DNA from: Micromonospora sp. HNM0581
GTDB lineage: Bacteria > Actinomycetota > Actinomycetes > Mycobacteriales > Micromonosporaceae
Assembly (NCBI RefSeq): GCF_012726175.1
Contig: NZ_JAASAD010000001.1
Coordinates: forward strand, 1 to 64,000
DNA length: 64,000 nucleotides
Reading direction: 5' to 3'
Positions within the stretch are counted from its first letter, which is position 1, and each line of letters opens with the position of its first letter. Both the position numbers and the translations under genes were made by a program. Positions 1 to 13,128 of the stretch are shown here, one piece after another. The notes below the pieces were generated by a model. The model saw nothing but the letters and a program-made list of their open reading frames with translations, did no database searches and had not been told where the DNA came from.

Positions 1-99
1 GGCGACATCGGCGTGGGCGGCGACCGGACCGGCGAACAGGCCACCGGTGAACGCCAGACCCGCAACACCCAGAACACTCTTCCGCAGCATCGTGTTCAT
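1..99 (-). CDS. Secreted protein, N-terminal fragment (partial)
   Basis: Only the first 33 codons are in the window; the gene runs off the left edge. The fragment has a textbook Sec signal peptide: Lys/Arg near residues 6-7, a hydrophobic stretch VLGVAGLAFTGGLFAGPVAA, then an AHA cleavage-like motif near residues 28-30. The ATG at 97-99 is preceded on the minus strand by GGAG about 8 nt upstream, which supports this start. The mature protein is not visible, so no function is assigned. It is a separate unit from the DUF2550 gene, with about 420 nt between them. Confidence 0.7.
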   Translation of the reverse strand, partial: MNTMLRKSVLGVAGLAFTGGLFAGPVAAHADVA

Positions 100-517
100 G
101 ATCAAGCTCCAATCGGGGGTCGACGCACGCACCCGCCGGGGGACAGCGGACACGCGCACGCAAGTACCACCAGGCGCTCAAACGACTAAGGGGAGATCTC
201 CGGGACGCGGGGCCCGTAGGCCGCTTCACATCGCCGGGACCATGTCCAACGACCATCGGCCCGCCATCATTCCCGGCGGCCCGCACCCGCCGTGACGGGC
301 GCTGTCTTCCACGGCCGTTCGGGAGTGTTCAACGACCCGCCGGCCCACACCATTCCCCAGCCCCCTCCCCCGAACCCGACACCCTCACCCCAACCCCCCG
401 AACCTCCCACAACCATCCCGTTGATCATGAGGTTGGCGGCATAGTTGATCTCCGACACCACCGCTAGCCTCATGATCAACGGGATGCATGGGGGGTGGGG
501 ACCAGGGGGAAGGGCGG
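100..517. other. 418-nt intergenic region
   Basis: No convincing gene. It must hold the promoter of the partial secreted-protein gene, but I see no clear -35/-10 pair. Positions 355-415 are a C-rich, G-poor stretch. The only strong structure is the inverted repeat at 414-486. I looked for a ydaO-type riboswitch, which often precedes actinobacterial wall-hydrolase genes, and did not find its conserved blocks. Confidence 0.6.
414..486. repeat. REP-like inverted repeat, 19-bp perfect arms
   Basis: Left arm 414-432 reads catcccgttgatcatgagg and right arm 468-486 is its exact reverse complement, with a 35-nt spacer. The stem can continue imperfectly inward (ggcgg/ccgct). It lies 31 nt past the stop of the minus-strand DUF2550 gene, so it may act as its terminator. 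The architecture matches the element at 57371-57442, which suggests a dispersed intergenic repeat family. Confidence 0.75.
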
Positions 518-973
518 TCAGGCGGCGGGCCAGTCCTGGGAGGCCATACGCGGCGAGACCGCCCCCGGAGGGGCGGCCTCGAGCCAGGAGAGGAAACCGG
601 TGACGGTGGATCGTGCCATGGCGATCTCGACCGGGGCGAACCGACTGGTACAGCGGAGAATGATCCAGTCTGCTGGCATGGACATTCGTTCCTGCCCTTC
701 GGGCAGCCGCCGTCGTTCGACAGTCAGCCCCTCGCGGGACAGCACCCGTTTAGGGCGTACGGCGAAGCTGACCATTCGGTACCAGCGAAGTTCGTCGCCG
801 ACGAAGCGACCGAAACCGGGCGACCAGCCGCGGCCGTCAAGCATGGTGGACGTCCGGACACTCAGCCGGATGATCCCTCCGCTACGGGTGACCAGAGCCC
901 GCCGGACGAACAGGAACAGGATCGCGCCGAGGATCACGGCGATGCCGATTCCGACCCCTTCGACGATCTCCAT
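518..973 (-). CDS. DUF2550 family membrane-anchored protein
   Basis: 151 residues. One N-terminal hydrophobic segment (about residues 5-24, VGIGIAVILGAILFLFV) is followed by a soluble basic domain with WSPGFGRFVGDELRWYR, typical of DUF2550. Members usually sit directly downstream of atpC in actinobacteria, as here: atpC ends 12 nt upstream, so the two are probably co-transcribed. The biochemical role is unknown. Length and position are normal for the family. The inverted repeat at 414-486 lies just after its stop. Confidence 0.85.
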   Translation of the reverse strand: MEIVEGVGIGIAVILGAILFLFVRRALVTRSGGIIRLSVRTSTMLDGRGWSPGFGRFVGDELRWYRMVSFAVRPKRVLSREGLTVERRRLPEGQERMSMPADWIILRCTSRFAPVEIAMARSTVTGFLSWLEAAPPGAVSPRMASQDWPAA

Positions 974-985
974 CGGCAGGTCGGC

Positions 986-1270
986 TCAGTTACCCGAAGC
1001 CGCAGCGACCGCAGTGGCATTCTCGGCCAGCACGGTCACCCCTTGCTCGCTGACCGAGAGGAAGCCGCCCGTCACGTCGTAGCTGAGCTGCTCACCCCCG
1101 GGGAGCTTGATGCGTACCTGGCCGGGCTCGGCGAGCTGGCCGAGCAGGGGCGCGTGCCCCGGCAGCACACCCAGCTCACCCTCGGTCGTCCGGGCCATGA
1201 CCATCTCGGCCTTACCCGACCAGACCTTCTCCTCGACGGCCACGAGCTGGACGTTAAGCTGCTCTGCCAC
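986..1270 (-). CDS. atpC: ATP synthase F1 epsilon subunit
   Basis: 94 residues, the short actinobacterial form. It is the N-terminal beta-sandwich (FxVQLVAVEEKVWSGKA, then GELGVLPGHAPLLGQL) with almost no C-terminal helical hairpin, the part that inhibits rotation in longer homologs. Epsilon couples the gamma stalk to the c-ring. The gene is unusual in context: it does not follow atpD directly but lies behind a terminator hairpin and an LCP-family gene. It may therefore be transcribed separately from the other F1 genes, or depend on read-through. Confidence 0.95.
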   Translation of the reverse strand: MAEQLNVQLVAVEEKVWSGKAEMVMARTTEGELGVLPGHAPLLGQLAEPGQVRIKLPGGEQLSYDVTGGFLSVSEQGVTVLAENATAVAAASGN

Positions 1271-1359
1271 GCTGTCTCCTTGCTGAGGCGGCGGATTGGG
1301 AAATTCTAGCCACGCCCGCCAGCTGTCCCTCAGGCGGGTACCAAAGACCTACGCGACAA

Positions 1360-2499
1360 TCAACTCCCGCTGACCAGCTTCGGGTGTTCCAGGAGGAACG
1401 GGTCCAGCAGTCCCCGCTCCAGAGCGACAAAGAAGTCATCGACTTCGGGGGCGAACTGCTCCCCGAGGTACTTGTCGTTCTGCACGATACCGCCACCCGG
1501 CAGCTTGATCATTTGAATGTTGCCGGGACGGATGTCCTTGAGGGCGAGGGCGAAGTCGACCACGCTGTGCCCACGGCCACTGAAGATCAACGACTCACCC
1601 GCCGCACGGAGGACCTTGTCCAGCTTGACCGGGTTTGTCACCACGTCGGCGCTCAGGGCCTGCCCCGCCATCGCCTTGACGAACTGCTGCTGGTGCCGCT
1701 GCCGGCCATAGTCACCGTCGGGGACGCCGTTCTCCGGGTACCGCTGGCGGACATAGTCCAGCGCCTGCCAGCCACTCAAATGCTGCTCGCCCTTCGGGTA
1801 GACCGCCTGCGGCCCCACGTACCCTCCGCCGCCCGGCTTCGCCTGACGGTGCTTGCCGCTCGGCTCGCGGTGCTCGGAGCGCACCTCCCGCTCGATGTCC
1901 ATCGTGACGCCACCCATGGCGTCGACGATCTTCTGGAAGCCGGAGAAGTTGATGATCGCGCCCGCGTCGAACCGTTCGATGCCGGTCACCTTCTGCACGG
2001 TGATGGCGAGCAGTTCGAAGCCCTTCGCCGCGTCCGGCTTCCCACCGGGCACCCGGCTACCGTACGACATCGCGGCGTTCAGTTTGGTGGTGTCACCTGC
2101 GAAGTTTGCCTTCGCAAACGGTGGGATCTCCACGTAGAGGTCGCGCGGCAGCGAGAAAAGGTACGCGCGGTCCATCTCCTCCGGCACGTGCAGCACCATC
2201 ACCGCGTCAGACAGCGGCGGGGTGTCCTCGTCGCGGGGGTCGATGCCGGCCAACAGGATGTTGAGCGGGCCCTTGATGTCGCTCTTCGGGGTCGCTCCGG
2301 CGGCCTGGTCACCGAAAAGATCAGCCTTGCCGACCGCGCCTTCGTAGCGGGCCATCAGTGCCTCCGCGCCCACCAGACTGGTCCCGCTGACCACCATCAG
2401 AACAACACCGAAGATGGTGCAGAGCTGCGCCCAGCGAGGCACACCCCGCCACACCGACGAACGCCCGCCACGCTTGCCGCGTCTGCCAGCCTTCACCAC
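1360..2499 (-). CDS. LytR-CpsA-Psr (LCP) family protein
   Basis: 379 residues from GTG at 2497-2499. GGAG at 2506-2509 is 6 nt upstream of it, whereas the ATG at 2503-2505 abuts that site. Layout: basic cytoplasmic tail (KAGRRGKRGGR), one membrane helix (about WAQLCTIFGVVLMVVSGTS), then the extracellular LCP domain. Family landmarks are SDAVMVLHV, SLPRDLYVEIP with its conserved Arg-Asp, KLNAAMSYG, GFQKIVDAMGGVTMDI, and the C-terminal LSGWQALDYVRQRYP...DYGRQRHQQQFVKAM. LCP proteins transfer polyprenol-linked glycopolymers to peptidoglycan or arabinogalactan. Its place between atpD and atpC is unusual. The spacing to atpC (89 nt) allows a shared transcript. Confidence 0.9.
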   Translation of the reverse strand: MVKAGRRGKRGGRSSVWRGVPRWAQLCTIFGVVLMVVSGTSLVGAEALMARYEGAVGKADLFGDQAAGATPKSDIKGPLNILLAGIDPRDEDTPPLSDAVMVLHVPEEMDRAYLFSLPRDLYVEIPPFAKANFAGDTTKLNAAMSYGSRVPGGKPDAAKGFELLAITVQKVTGIERFDAGAIINFSGFQKIVDAMGGVTMDIEREVRSEHREPSGKHRQAKPGGGGYVGPQAVYPKGEQHLSGWQALDYVRQRYPENGVPDGDYGRQRHQQQFVKAMAGQALSADVVTNPVKLDKVLRAAGESLIFSGRGHSVVDFALALKDIRPGNIQMIKLPGGGIVQNDKYLGEQFAPEVDDFFVALERGLLDPFLLEHPKLVSGS

Positions 2500-2555
2500 A
2501 AGCATCTCCGTTCGTCGCGCCTCCCGGGGGGAAGTACGGGCGCGCGGGGCCGAAT

Positions 2556-2571
2556 GGTTTAACCAGTTAAC
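2556..2571 (-). promoter_or_regulatory. AT-rich element upstream of the LCP gene
   Basis: On the minus strand the sequence reads GTTAACTGGTTAAACC, two near-repeats of GTTAAC in a very GC-rich surrounding, about 57 nt upstream of the LCP start. Position and composition fit a promoter or operator for an LCP-atpC transcript, but no convincing -35/-10 pair is visible. Tentative. Confidence 0.3.
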
Positions 2572-2744
2572 GCTCAACGGCGCATGAGCGCGGCTTTGCG
2601 TTGTCCAACGGGGTGCACCGACCGTGCCTCGGCTCGGCGGGAGCTGCCTTCTTGGACGTCGCACCGACGGTAGCGCGCAGTCGGCGTGATCGCCGAGCAC
2701 GGGTCACCGGGCAGCGGCCATAGTACGTCACAAAAATGAACAGA

Positions 2745-2773
2745 AGGCCGCCCCGGGGTTACCGGGGCGGCCT
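2745..2773 (-). terminator. Intrinsic terminator after atpD
   Basis: A 12-bp perfect GC-rich stem (aggccgccccgg, 2745-2756, pairing with 2762-2773) with a 5-nt loop. On the minus strand it is followed by TTCTGTTCATTTTTG, a U-rich tail. It lies 37 nt past the atpD stop. It should end most of the atp transcript before the LCP gene and atpC. Confidence 0.8.
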
Positions 2774-2810
2774 CCTGTCGTCAGATCTTCCACACGTACG
2801 GGTGACGAGG

Positions 2811-5194
<2,384 letters not shown>

Positions 5195-5203
5195 AGCCCG
5201 GCC

Positions 5204-6850
<1,647 letters not shown>

Positions 6851-6941
6851 CCTCTGCTTCCTTAAGTATCAGGGCCCGGGATACCTAGTACCGACCGGTC
6901 CTCGGGTCGACTGTCTTTCCGGGCGCTTCGCGGAGTGCTGG

Positions 6942-7763
6942 TCAGCGCTTCGCGAGCGCGTTGCGGGTTTCGTTGAGGCGACGCAGGATCGTCCCGTCGT
7001 ACAGGTCCGAACCCACCCGTACGCTCACTCCGCCGAGGATCGACGGGTCAACCGTAAGCTTGACAGCAACCTGCCGATCGTATATAGCGGAAAGCCGGTC
7101 GCCCAGTCGCTGCTCCTCCTCCTCGGTGAGCGGCGCGGCGACCGTGACATACGCGACCTGCCGGTCCCGCCGCTGTGCCGCCAGCTCCACCAGCCGGGTG
7201 AGCGCGGCGGTGAACGACCGGCCACCGAAGCCGGCCAGTGCCGCCTCCGCCAGCCGTACGGTCACCGGCCGGGCCTTACCCGTCAGGAGCATCCCGACCA
7301 GCTCAGCCCGCTGCGCCACCGGCGCCATCGGGTCGGACAGAGCGTTGGAAAGCTGCGGGTCCGCAGCGACGACCTGGCCGAAACGGAACAGCTCGTCCTC
7401 CACCTCGCCCAGCTCGTCGGCACGGTCGGCACTGGCGAGCAGTGCCTGCACGCCGAGGCTCTCCGCGCCGTCGAGCAGCTCCGACGGCGCGGACCAGCGG
7501 CCGGCGACCAGGGCGCCGAGCAGGTCGAGCGCATCGGCACCGACCTTGCCGGAGAGCACCGAGTTCAGTAGGTCGGTGCGGTCGGCACCCTCGCGGGCCG
7601 GGTCGGACAGCGCCCGGCGCAGCCGGACCTCCCGCCGCAGCAGGTCCGCGACGGCGAGCAGCTCGGCGCCGGTGTCAGCCACGGTCGACGGCGTGGCACC
7701 GGCGACGTACTCCTCCAGCCGCGCGAGCGCGGCAGCGTAGGACTCCCGGCTGGCGGCCTGCAT
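6942..7763 (-). CDS. atpH: ATP synthase F1 delta subunit
   Basis: 273 residues, the long delta form seen in Streptomyces-type actinobacteria (about 270, against 177 in E. coli). The N-terminal part is an Ala/Leu-rich helical bundle. The C-terminal OSCP-like domain contains YVTVAAPLTEEEEQRLGDRL and VDPSILGGVSVRVGSDLYDGTI. It is not fused to the b subunit, unlike in mycobacteria. Its ATG shares one base with the atpF stop, so the two are translationally coupled. Confidence 0.96.
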   Translation of the reverse strand: MQAASRESYAAALARLEEYVAGATPSTVADTGAELLAVADLLRREVRLRRALSDPAREGADRTDLLNSVLSGKVGADALDLLGALVAGRWSAPSELLDGAESLGVQALLASADRADELGEVEDELFRFGQVVAADPQLSNALSDPMAPVAQRAELVGMLLTGKARPVTVRLAEAALAGFGGRSFTAALTRLVELAAQRRDRQVAYVTVAAPLTEEEEQRLGDRLSAIYDRQVAVKLTVDPSILGGVSVRVGSDLYDGTILRRLNETRNALAKR

Positions 7764-8293
7764 CAGCGGGCCCCCGCGCTCTCAAGGTCGGTGAGGAACC
7801 GTTCGACGGTGCCCTTGCGACGGGCCTCGTCGGCGAGCGACTCACCCACGATCCGGCTGGCCAGGTCGACTGCGAGGCCGCCGACCTCCGCGCGCAACTC
7901 ACGCACGATGGTCTGGCGCTCCACGGCCAACGACTCCCGGCCGGCGGCGATGATCCGGTCGGACTCCTCCCGGGCCTTGGCCAGGATGTCGGTACGGATC
8001 GACTCGGCGTCGGCACGGGCGTCGTCCCGGATCCGGGCCGCCTCGGTACGCACCTCGGCGAGCTGGGCCCGGTACTGCTCGAGCAGTTGGTTGGCCTCGG
8101 CCTGGGCAGCCTCGGCCCGCTTGAGACCGCCTTCGATCGCGTCGACCCGCGCCTGGTACATCGCCTCCATGCGCGGCAGCACGAACTTCATCAGGACGAA
8201 GCAGAGCAGGAAGAAGGCGATCGTCCCGACCACGAGCTCCTGCCAGATCGGCACGAGTGGGTGGTGCTCCACACCTTCGGCGGCGAGAAACAT
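7763..8293 (-). CDS. atpF: ATP synthase Fo b subunit
   Basis: 176 residues. One N-terminal membrane helix (about residues 17-37, LVVGTIAFFLLCFVLMKFVLP) is followed by a long Ala/Glu/Arg-rich amphipathic helix (EAAQAEANQLLEQYRAQLAEVRTEA) that forms the peripheral stalk to delta. It lies 28 nt downstream of atpE and overlaps atpH by one base. Normal length and layout. Confidence 0.96.
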   Translation of the reverse strand: MFLAAEGVEHHPLVPIWQELVVGTIAFFLLCFVLMKFVLPRMEAMYQARVDAIEGGLKRAEAAQAEANQLLEQYRAQLAEVRTEAARIRDDARADAESIRTDILAKAREESDRIIAAGRESLAVERQTIVRELRAEVGGLAVDLASRIVGESLADEARRKGTVERFLTDLESAGAR

Positions 8294-8321
8294 GTCAGAC
8301 CTCCGGGTCGACGTCGGATGG

Positions 8322-8587
<266 letters not shown>

Positions 8588-8634
8588 ACGGTCGTGCCGG
8601 AAGCAGGTCGGGCCGGGCGGCCCGGCGGGTCTGG

Positions 8635-9414
8635 TCAGTGCTCGTCGGCGAGGGAACTGCCGACGTAGTTGGCGGTCAGGGTGACGAAGACGTACGCCTG
8701 CAGCAGGGCGACGAGCACCTCGAAGAAAGCCATCACGATCGCCATGGCGAAGGCGGCGATCGACGAGATCTGCACGAAGAGGTTGTCCGAGGCGAGCATC
8801 ACGAAGCCACCGACGGTGAACACCAGCAGGATCAGGTGACCCGCGAACATGTTCGCGAAGAGCCGGACCGCCAGGGTGACCGGCCGGACGATGAAGGTCT
8901 GCAGGAACTCGATCGGGATCAGCAGGAAGTGCATCGGCCACGGCACGCCCGGCAGGATCAGGCTCTGCTTGAGGTAGCTGCCCAGGCCGTGCTTGCGGAC
9001 ACCGACGTAGAGGTACAACACGTACGAGACGGCGGCGAGCACGATCGGGAAGGCGATGTGCGAGTTCGGTGAGATCTGCAACCCGGGGGTGATGCCGAAG
9101 AGGTTCGTCACCACGATGAAGCAGAACAGGACCGTGAAGTAGGGCGCGAACCGGATGCCGTCCTTGCCCATCTGCTCCCGGGCGATGTTGTCCCGGACCA
9201 GGCCGTAGATCGACTCGGCCATCCACTGACCCTTACCCGGCACCAGCTTCGGGTTCCGGTACGTCGCCATGAAGAAGATGATCAGAAGCCCGACGGCCAG
9301 CCAGATCATCAGCGTGAACTTCGTGACCCACGGGCCGGCGAGATCCGGCGGGTAGAAGTCTCCGACGCTCGGGGGCCAGGGAAGGCCCTCTGCGGCGACA
9401 AGCTGTCCGCTCAC
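8635..9414 (-). CDS. atpB: ATP synthase Fo a subunit
   Basis: 259 residues. I prefer the GTG at 9412-9414 because GGAGG lies 8 nt upstream; an in-frame GTG at 9454-9456 would abut the previous stop and lacks that site. Five to six membrane segments follow a short periplasmic N-terminus. The essential proton-path Arg is in VRLFANMFAGHLIL, near the fourth to fifth helix. The C-terminal helix contains ALLQAYVFVTLTANYVG. Preceded by the atpZ-like gene and followed by atpE (88-nt gap). Confidence 0.95.
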   Translation of the reverse strand: MSGQLVAAEGLPWPPSVGDFYPPDLAGPWVTKFTLMIWLAVGLLIIFFMATYRNPKLVPGKGQWMAESIYGLVRDNIAREQMGKDGIRFAPYFTVLFCFIVVTNLFGITPGLQISPNSHIAFPIVLAAVSYVLYLYVGVRKHGLGSYLKQSLILPGVPWPMHFLLIPIEFLQTFIVRPVTLAVRLFANMFAGHLILLVFTVGGFVMLASDNLFVQISSIAAFAMAIVMAFFEVLVALLQAYVFVTLTANYVGSSLADEH

Positions 9415-9456
9415 CGTGTCATCCTCCGCACTCGACAGACCCGCGCGTGCCGGCAC

Positions 9457-9678
9457 TCAGGCACTGAGCCTCTTCATGATCAGGTAGATCGCTCCGGCTG
9501 CGCCGAGCATCATGCCGACGGCGATTCCGACGCCGGTCGGCAGGCCCAGGAAATCCCCCGCCAACCAGCCGAGGAATCCCCACACCACGATGCCGGCGAG
9601 CAGGTAGCCGAGGACGGCTCCGGCGACACCTTCCGACGAGTGCTCGTCGGGGCTTCTGCGGTGAGGGTTGTCGGCCAT
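9457..9678 (-). CDS. AtpZ/AtpI-like small membrane protein
   Basis: 73 residues: polar N-terminus (about 20 residues), then two membrane helices (AGAVLGYLLAGIVVWGFLGWLAG and GVGIAVGMMLGAAGAIYLIM). This matches the AtpZ-type assembly factor domain (putative F0F1-ATPase subunit) encoded just before atpB in many bacteria. These proteins are linked to c-ring assembly or Mg2+ handling. It is distinct from the longer AtpI-like gene upstream. Confidence 0.8.
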   Translation of the reverse strand: MADNPHRRSPDEHSSEGVAGAVLGYLLAGIVVWGFLGWLAGDFLGLPTGVGIAVGMMLGAAGAIYLIMKRLSA

Positions 9679-9787
9679 GACGAGGCGAACACTATCAGCC
9701 GGGTGTTTCGCGAGTGTGCGGCACCCCCCACACTGCGAGCAGCGTGCGGGCGGTGGTTGCGGCGCGTCAGGCCGGAGTCAGCCTACT

Positions 9788-9809
9788 CCTGTCCAGCCAG
9801 CCGGACAGG
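9788..9809 (-). terminator. Weak hairpin between atpI and atpZ
   Basis: A 7-bp perfect stem cctgtcc/ggacagg with an 8-nt loop, 35 nt past the atpI stop and without a U-tract. It could be a partial terminator or an RNA-processing site inside the atp operon. The evidence is only the inverted repeat. Confidence 0.3.
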
Positions 9810-9843
9810 CCGTCGAAACGCCCGGGAAACGGCAGCCGTACGG

Positions 9844-10317
9844 TCAGTGATCCGACGAACGGTCCACCGTGGGCAACGGCGAGCGCAGCGCCCAGGTCAG
9901 GTGGGCGCCGGTCCAGACCACCACGGCCGCGATGATGGACACACCCATGTCCGGCAGTCCCGGCCACCCGGCGGCCGCCACGGCACCCATCACCACACCC
10001 AGGATGACGATCTTCGTGACGTAGGTGACCAGGCCGACCGACATGATCAGTCGCGGGTGGACCGCGTCGGCCCAGGCCACCGAGAATCCTGAGATCAGAT
10101 AGCTGACGACCACCAGGGCGACACCGGCGGCCACTCCGGCCGCACCGGTCGGGCCGCGGAGCACTGCTGCGGCCGGCACCGCCACCACCGCCAGCACGGC
10201 GCAGGCGAGCAGCGGAAGACGCAGGTGCGGCAGCCGGGCCCGGACGGCGCCGGGCTCACCCGCCCGCGGCTCGCTCGTCGCCGTCCCGCCGGGCTCGCCG
10301 GTGCGGGGCGCGCTCAT
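9844..10317 (-). CDS. atpI: ATP synthase protein I-like membrane protein
   Basis: 157 residues: a disordered Gly/Glu/Arg N-terminus of about 35 residues, then four hydrophobic segments ([90 protein letters not shown]). Position at the head of the atp genes and this topology fit the AtpI family, which helps c-ring assembly. Its ATG (10315-10317) overlaps the glyA stop by 4 nt, so translation is coupled to glyA. Sequence conservation in AtpI is low, so the name rests largely on context. Confidence 0.8.
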   Translation of the reverse strand: MSAPRTGEPGGTATSEPRAGEPGAVRARLPHLRLPLLACAVLAVVAVPAAAVLRGPTGAAGVAAGVALVVVSYLISGFSVAWADAVHPRLIMSVGLVTYVTKIVILGVVMGAVAAAGWPGLPDMGVSIIAAVVVWTGAHLTWALRSPLPTVDRSSDH

Positions 10318-11600
10318 CGGGGGTACGCCGGAAACTCGGCGGCCAGGTCGGCCACGTCGGCGGCGATCCGGGTCAGCTCGTCGGTGCCACCCGCGACCGT
10401 CGGATCGGTCCGCACCGCCCGGGCGATCAGCCCGGCGACCTGGCGCAGCTGTACCTCCCCCATGCCCTGGGTCGTCACGCTGGGCGTACCCACCCGGATG
10501 CCGGAGGCGACCATCGGCTTCTGCGGGTCGTAGGGGATGGCGTTCTTGTTCAAGGTGATCGTCGCCGCGTCGCAGCGCGCCTCCGCCTCGGCGCCGGTGA
10601 CACCGGATCCCCGCAGGTCGATCAGGGCCAGATGGGTGTCGGTGCCACCGGAGACCGGGCGCATCCCTTCGGCAGCCAGCCCGTCGGCAAGCGCCCTCGC
10701 GTTCGCCACCACCTGCGCGGCGTAACTGCGAAACGCCGGCTGCGCCGCCTCGTGCAACGCGACGGCCTTGGCCGCCACGGCGTGCATCAGAGGCCCGCCC
10801 TGGGTGAACGGAAACACCGCCTTGTCGATCCGCTCGGCCAACGCCTCCCGGCACAGGATCATGCCGCCACGCGGCCCACGCAGCACCTTGTGGGTAGTGG
10901 CGCAGACCACGTCGGCGTACGGCACCGGCGACGGGATCGCCTGACCCGCCACCAGCCCGATGAAGTGAGCGGCATCCACCATCAGGTAGGCGCCGACCTC
11001 GTCGGCGATCTCCCGGAACCGGGCGAAGTCGATGAGCCGGGGATACGCCGTCGCCCCGCAAATGATCATCTTGGGCTGATGGGCGCGGGCGAGGTCGCGT
11101 ACCTCGTCGTAGTCGATCAGCTCGGTGTCCCGCCGGACCGTGTAGCCGACAGGATCGAACCACCGCCCGGAGAAGTTCACCCGACTGCCGTGGGTAAGGT
11201 GCCCGCCGTGCGGCAGCTCCATCGCCAGCACGGTGTCACCGGGCTGTACCAGTGCGGCGTACGCGGCGAGGTTGGCGCTGGCACCGGAATGCGGTTGGAG
11301 GTTCGCGTGCTCGGCGCCGAAAAGATGCTTCGCCCGGAGAACGCCGAGTTCCTCCGCCCGGTCGACCTGGGCGCAGCCGCCGTAGTAGCGCCGCCCCGGA
11401 TAGCCCTCGGCGTACTTGTTCGTAAGTGTGGAACCCAACGCCGCGAGCACCGCGGGTGAGGTGAGATTCTCGCTGGCGATCAGTTGCAGGCCGCCGCGCA
11501 GCCGGCCCAGCTCGCCGAGCACCACCTCCGCGATTTCCGGGTCGGTGGCGCTGAGCTGCTCGAAGTCCGGACCCCAGTAGGTGCCCTCGGCGGTCTCCAC
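10314..11600 (-). CDS. glyA: Serine hydroxymethyltransferase
   Basis: 428 residues from GTG at 11598-11600. The enzyme interconverts serine and glycine with tetrahydrofolate, using PLP. Seen: [20 protein letters not shown] near the N-terminus, [14 protein letters not shown], and the PLP lysine in [17 protein letters not shown]. glyA sits at the head of the ATP synthase genes and overlaps atpI by 4 nt. No Shine-Dalgarno precedes the start, but a TANNNT-type -10 (TAGACT on the minus strand, 11609-11614) ends 8 nt before the GTG, suggesting a leaderless mRNA. The divergent SDR gene begins within 14 nt. Confidence 0.95.
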   Translation of the reverse strand: METAEGTYWGPDFEQLSATDPEIAEVVLGELGRLRGGLQLIASENLTSPAVLAALGSTLTNKYAEGYPGRRYYGGCAQVDRAEELGVLRAKHLFGAEHANLQPHSGASANLAAYAALVQPGDTVLAMELPHGGHLTHGSRVNFSGRWFDPVGYTVRRDTELIDYDEVRDLARAHQPKMIICGATAYPRLIDFARFREIADEVGAYLMVDAAHFIGLVAGQAIPSPVPYADVVCATTHKVLRGPRGGMILCREALAERIDKAVFPFTQGGPLMHAVAAKAVALHEAAQPAFRSYAAQVVANARALADGLAAEGMRPVSGGTDTHLALIDLRGSGVTGAEAEARCDAATITLNKNAIPYDPQKPMVASGIRVGTPSVTTQGMGEVQLRQVAGLIARAVRTDPTVAGGTDELTRIAADVADLAAEFPAYPR

Positions 11601-11608
11601 AGCGCCAG

Positions 11609-11614
11609 AGTCTA
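11609..11614 (-). promoter_or_regulatory. Candidate leaderless -10 element of glyA
   Basis: Minus-strand TAGACT, 8 nt upstream of the glyA GTG. Actinobacterial leaderless transcripts typically have TANNNT at this distance and no ribosome site, as here. No -35 match is seen at 16-18 nt spacing. The element overlaps the putative start codon of the divergent SDR gene. Confidence 0.4.
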
Positions 11615-13113
11615 TGAGACCGCAGACTGGAGACGTGAGATGCCTGGTGACTGGTGCGACGGGATACATCGGCGGGCGCTTGGCGCCCCGCCTACTGGAC
11701 GAGGGACACACCGTGCGCTGTCTGGCACGACGGGCCAGCCGGCTGCGTGACGTGCCGTGGGCCTCGCGGGTCGAGGTGGTCGAGGGCGACCTGAGTCGGC
11801 CGGAGAGCCTGGCCGGGGTCTTCGACGACGTCGACGTGGCGTACTACCTGGTGCACTCCCTCGGTCAGGCCGGCTTCGAGGCCGCCGACCGGCAGGCTGC
11901 GGAGAACTTCGCGACCGCTGCCCACGCCGCGGGCGTACGCCGGATCGTCTACCTGGGCGGGCCGGAGCCGGCCCCTGACGACGTCGCATCGGCGCACCTG
12001 CGTTCCCGCACCGAGGTCGGCCGGATCCTGCTGGACAGCGGCGTGCCCACCGTGGTGCTGCGGGCGGCCGTGATCATCGGCTCGGGATCGGCCTCGTTCG
12101 AGATGCTGCGCTACCTGACCGAACGGCTCCCGGTGATGATCACTCCACGCTGGGTGTCGAACCGGATCCAGCCGATCGCGGTCCGCGACGTACTGCGCTA
12201 CCTGGTCGGCAGCGCGCACCTGCCGGCCGAGGTCAACCGGGCCTTCGACATCGCCGGCCCGGACGTGCTCACCTTCGCCGACATGATGCAGCGTTACGCC
12301 CGGGTCGCCGGGCTCTCCCGCCGGCTCCTGCTCCCGGTCCGCCCGCTGACCCCCCGGCTGTCGTCGCACTGGGTGGGCCTGGTCACCCCGGTGCCGAACG
12401 CGCTCGCCCGGCCACTCGTGGAGAGCCTGGTGCACGAGGCGATAGCACACGAACACGACATCGCGGCGTACCTGCCCGATCCGCCGGACGGGCTCACCGG
12501 CTTCGACCGGGCCGTCGAGCTGGCGTTGGCCAAGGTACGCGACGCACAGGTGGAGACCCGCTGGTCCAACGCGGCCGGGGCGGACGCACCGGCGGAGCCG
12601 TTGCCGAGCGACCCGGACTGGAGCGGCGGCACCGCCCACACCGACCTGCGGGAGCAGACGGTGGACGCCTCCCCTGAGGCGTTGTGGCGGATGATCGAAG
12701 GGGTCGGTGGGGAGAACGGCTGGTACTCGTTCCCCCTCGCCTGGTCGGTCCGCGGCTGGTTGGACCGGCTGGTCGGCGGAGTGGGCCTGCGGCGCGGCCG
12801 GCGTCACCCGAACCAGCTGCGCGTCGGCGAGGCGCTGGACTTCTGGCGGGTGGAGGAGATCGTGCCCGGCGAGCTGCTGCGGCTGCGCGCCGAGATGCGG
12901 TTGCCCGGCCGGGCCTGGCTGGAGATGCGGGTGCGGCAGGACGACGACGGGCGGGTCAGCTACCGGCAGCGGGCGGTGTTCCTGCCGCGCGGGCTGGCCG
13001 GGCACGCGTACTGGTTCGCGGTGACACCGTTCCACGCCCTGGTCTTCGGCGGCATGGCCCGCAACATCGCTGCGGGGGCCGAGCGGACCGGGGCGTCCGA
13101 GCCGGCCCACTGA
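11614..13113 (+). CDS. NAD(P)-binding SDR (NmrA-like) fused to DUF2867
   Basis: 499 residues from ATG 11614, or 492 from GTG 11635; neither has a well-spaced ribosome site. An extended-SDR Rossmann fold starts with [14 protein letters not shown] (GxxGxxG), followed by [23 protein letters not shown]. The C-terminal half (from about residue 340, [31 protein letters not shown]) is DUF2867. This two-domain architecture is common in actinobacteria, but substrate and partner are unknown. It is divergent from glyA and tail-to-tail with the PBP gene (15 nt apart). Confidence 0.85.
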   Translation: MRPQTGDVRCLVTGATGYIGGRLAPRLLDEGHTVRCLARRASRLRDVPWASRVEVVEGDLSRPESLAGVFDDVDVAYYLVHSLGQAGFEAADRQAAENFATAAHAAGVRRIVYLGGPEPAPDDVASAHLRSRTEVGRILLDSGVPTVVLRAAVIIGSGSASFEMLRYLTERLPVMITPRWVSNRIQPIAVRDVLRYLVGSAHLPAEVNRAFDIAGPDVLTFADMMQRYARVAGLSRRLLLPVRPLTPRLSSHWVGLVTPVPNALARPLVESLVHEAIAHEHDIAAYLPDPPDGLTGFDRAVELALAKVRDAQVETRWSNAAGADAPAEPLPSDPDWSGGTAHTDLREQTVDASPEALWRMIEGVGGENGWYSFPLAWSVRGWLDRLVGGVGLRRGRRHPNQLRVGEALDFWRVEEIVPGELLRLRAEMRLPGRAWLEMRVRQDDDGRVSYRQRAVFLPRGLAGHAYWFAVTPFHALVFGGMARNIAAGAERTGASEPAH

Positions 13114-13128
13114 CCAGACGGCACCTAC

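Noticed and set aside
100..400. c-di-AMP (ydaO) or other riboswitch before the secreted gene
   Set aside because: The conserved blocks of the ydaO class were not found on the minus strand, and no other known aptamer was recognised.
10318..11163. Extended upstream reading of atpI inside glyA
   Set aside because: The open frame continues out of frame within glyA, whose coding is certain; the atpI ATG at 10315-10317 overlaps the glyA stop as expected.
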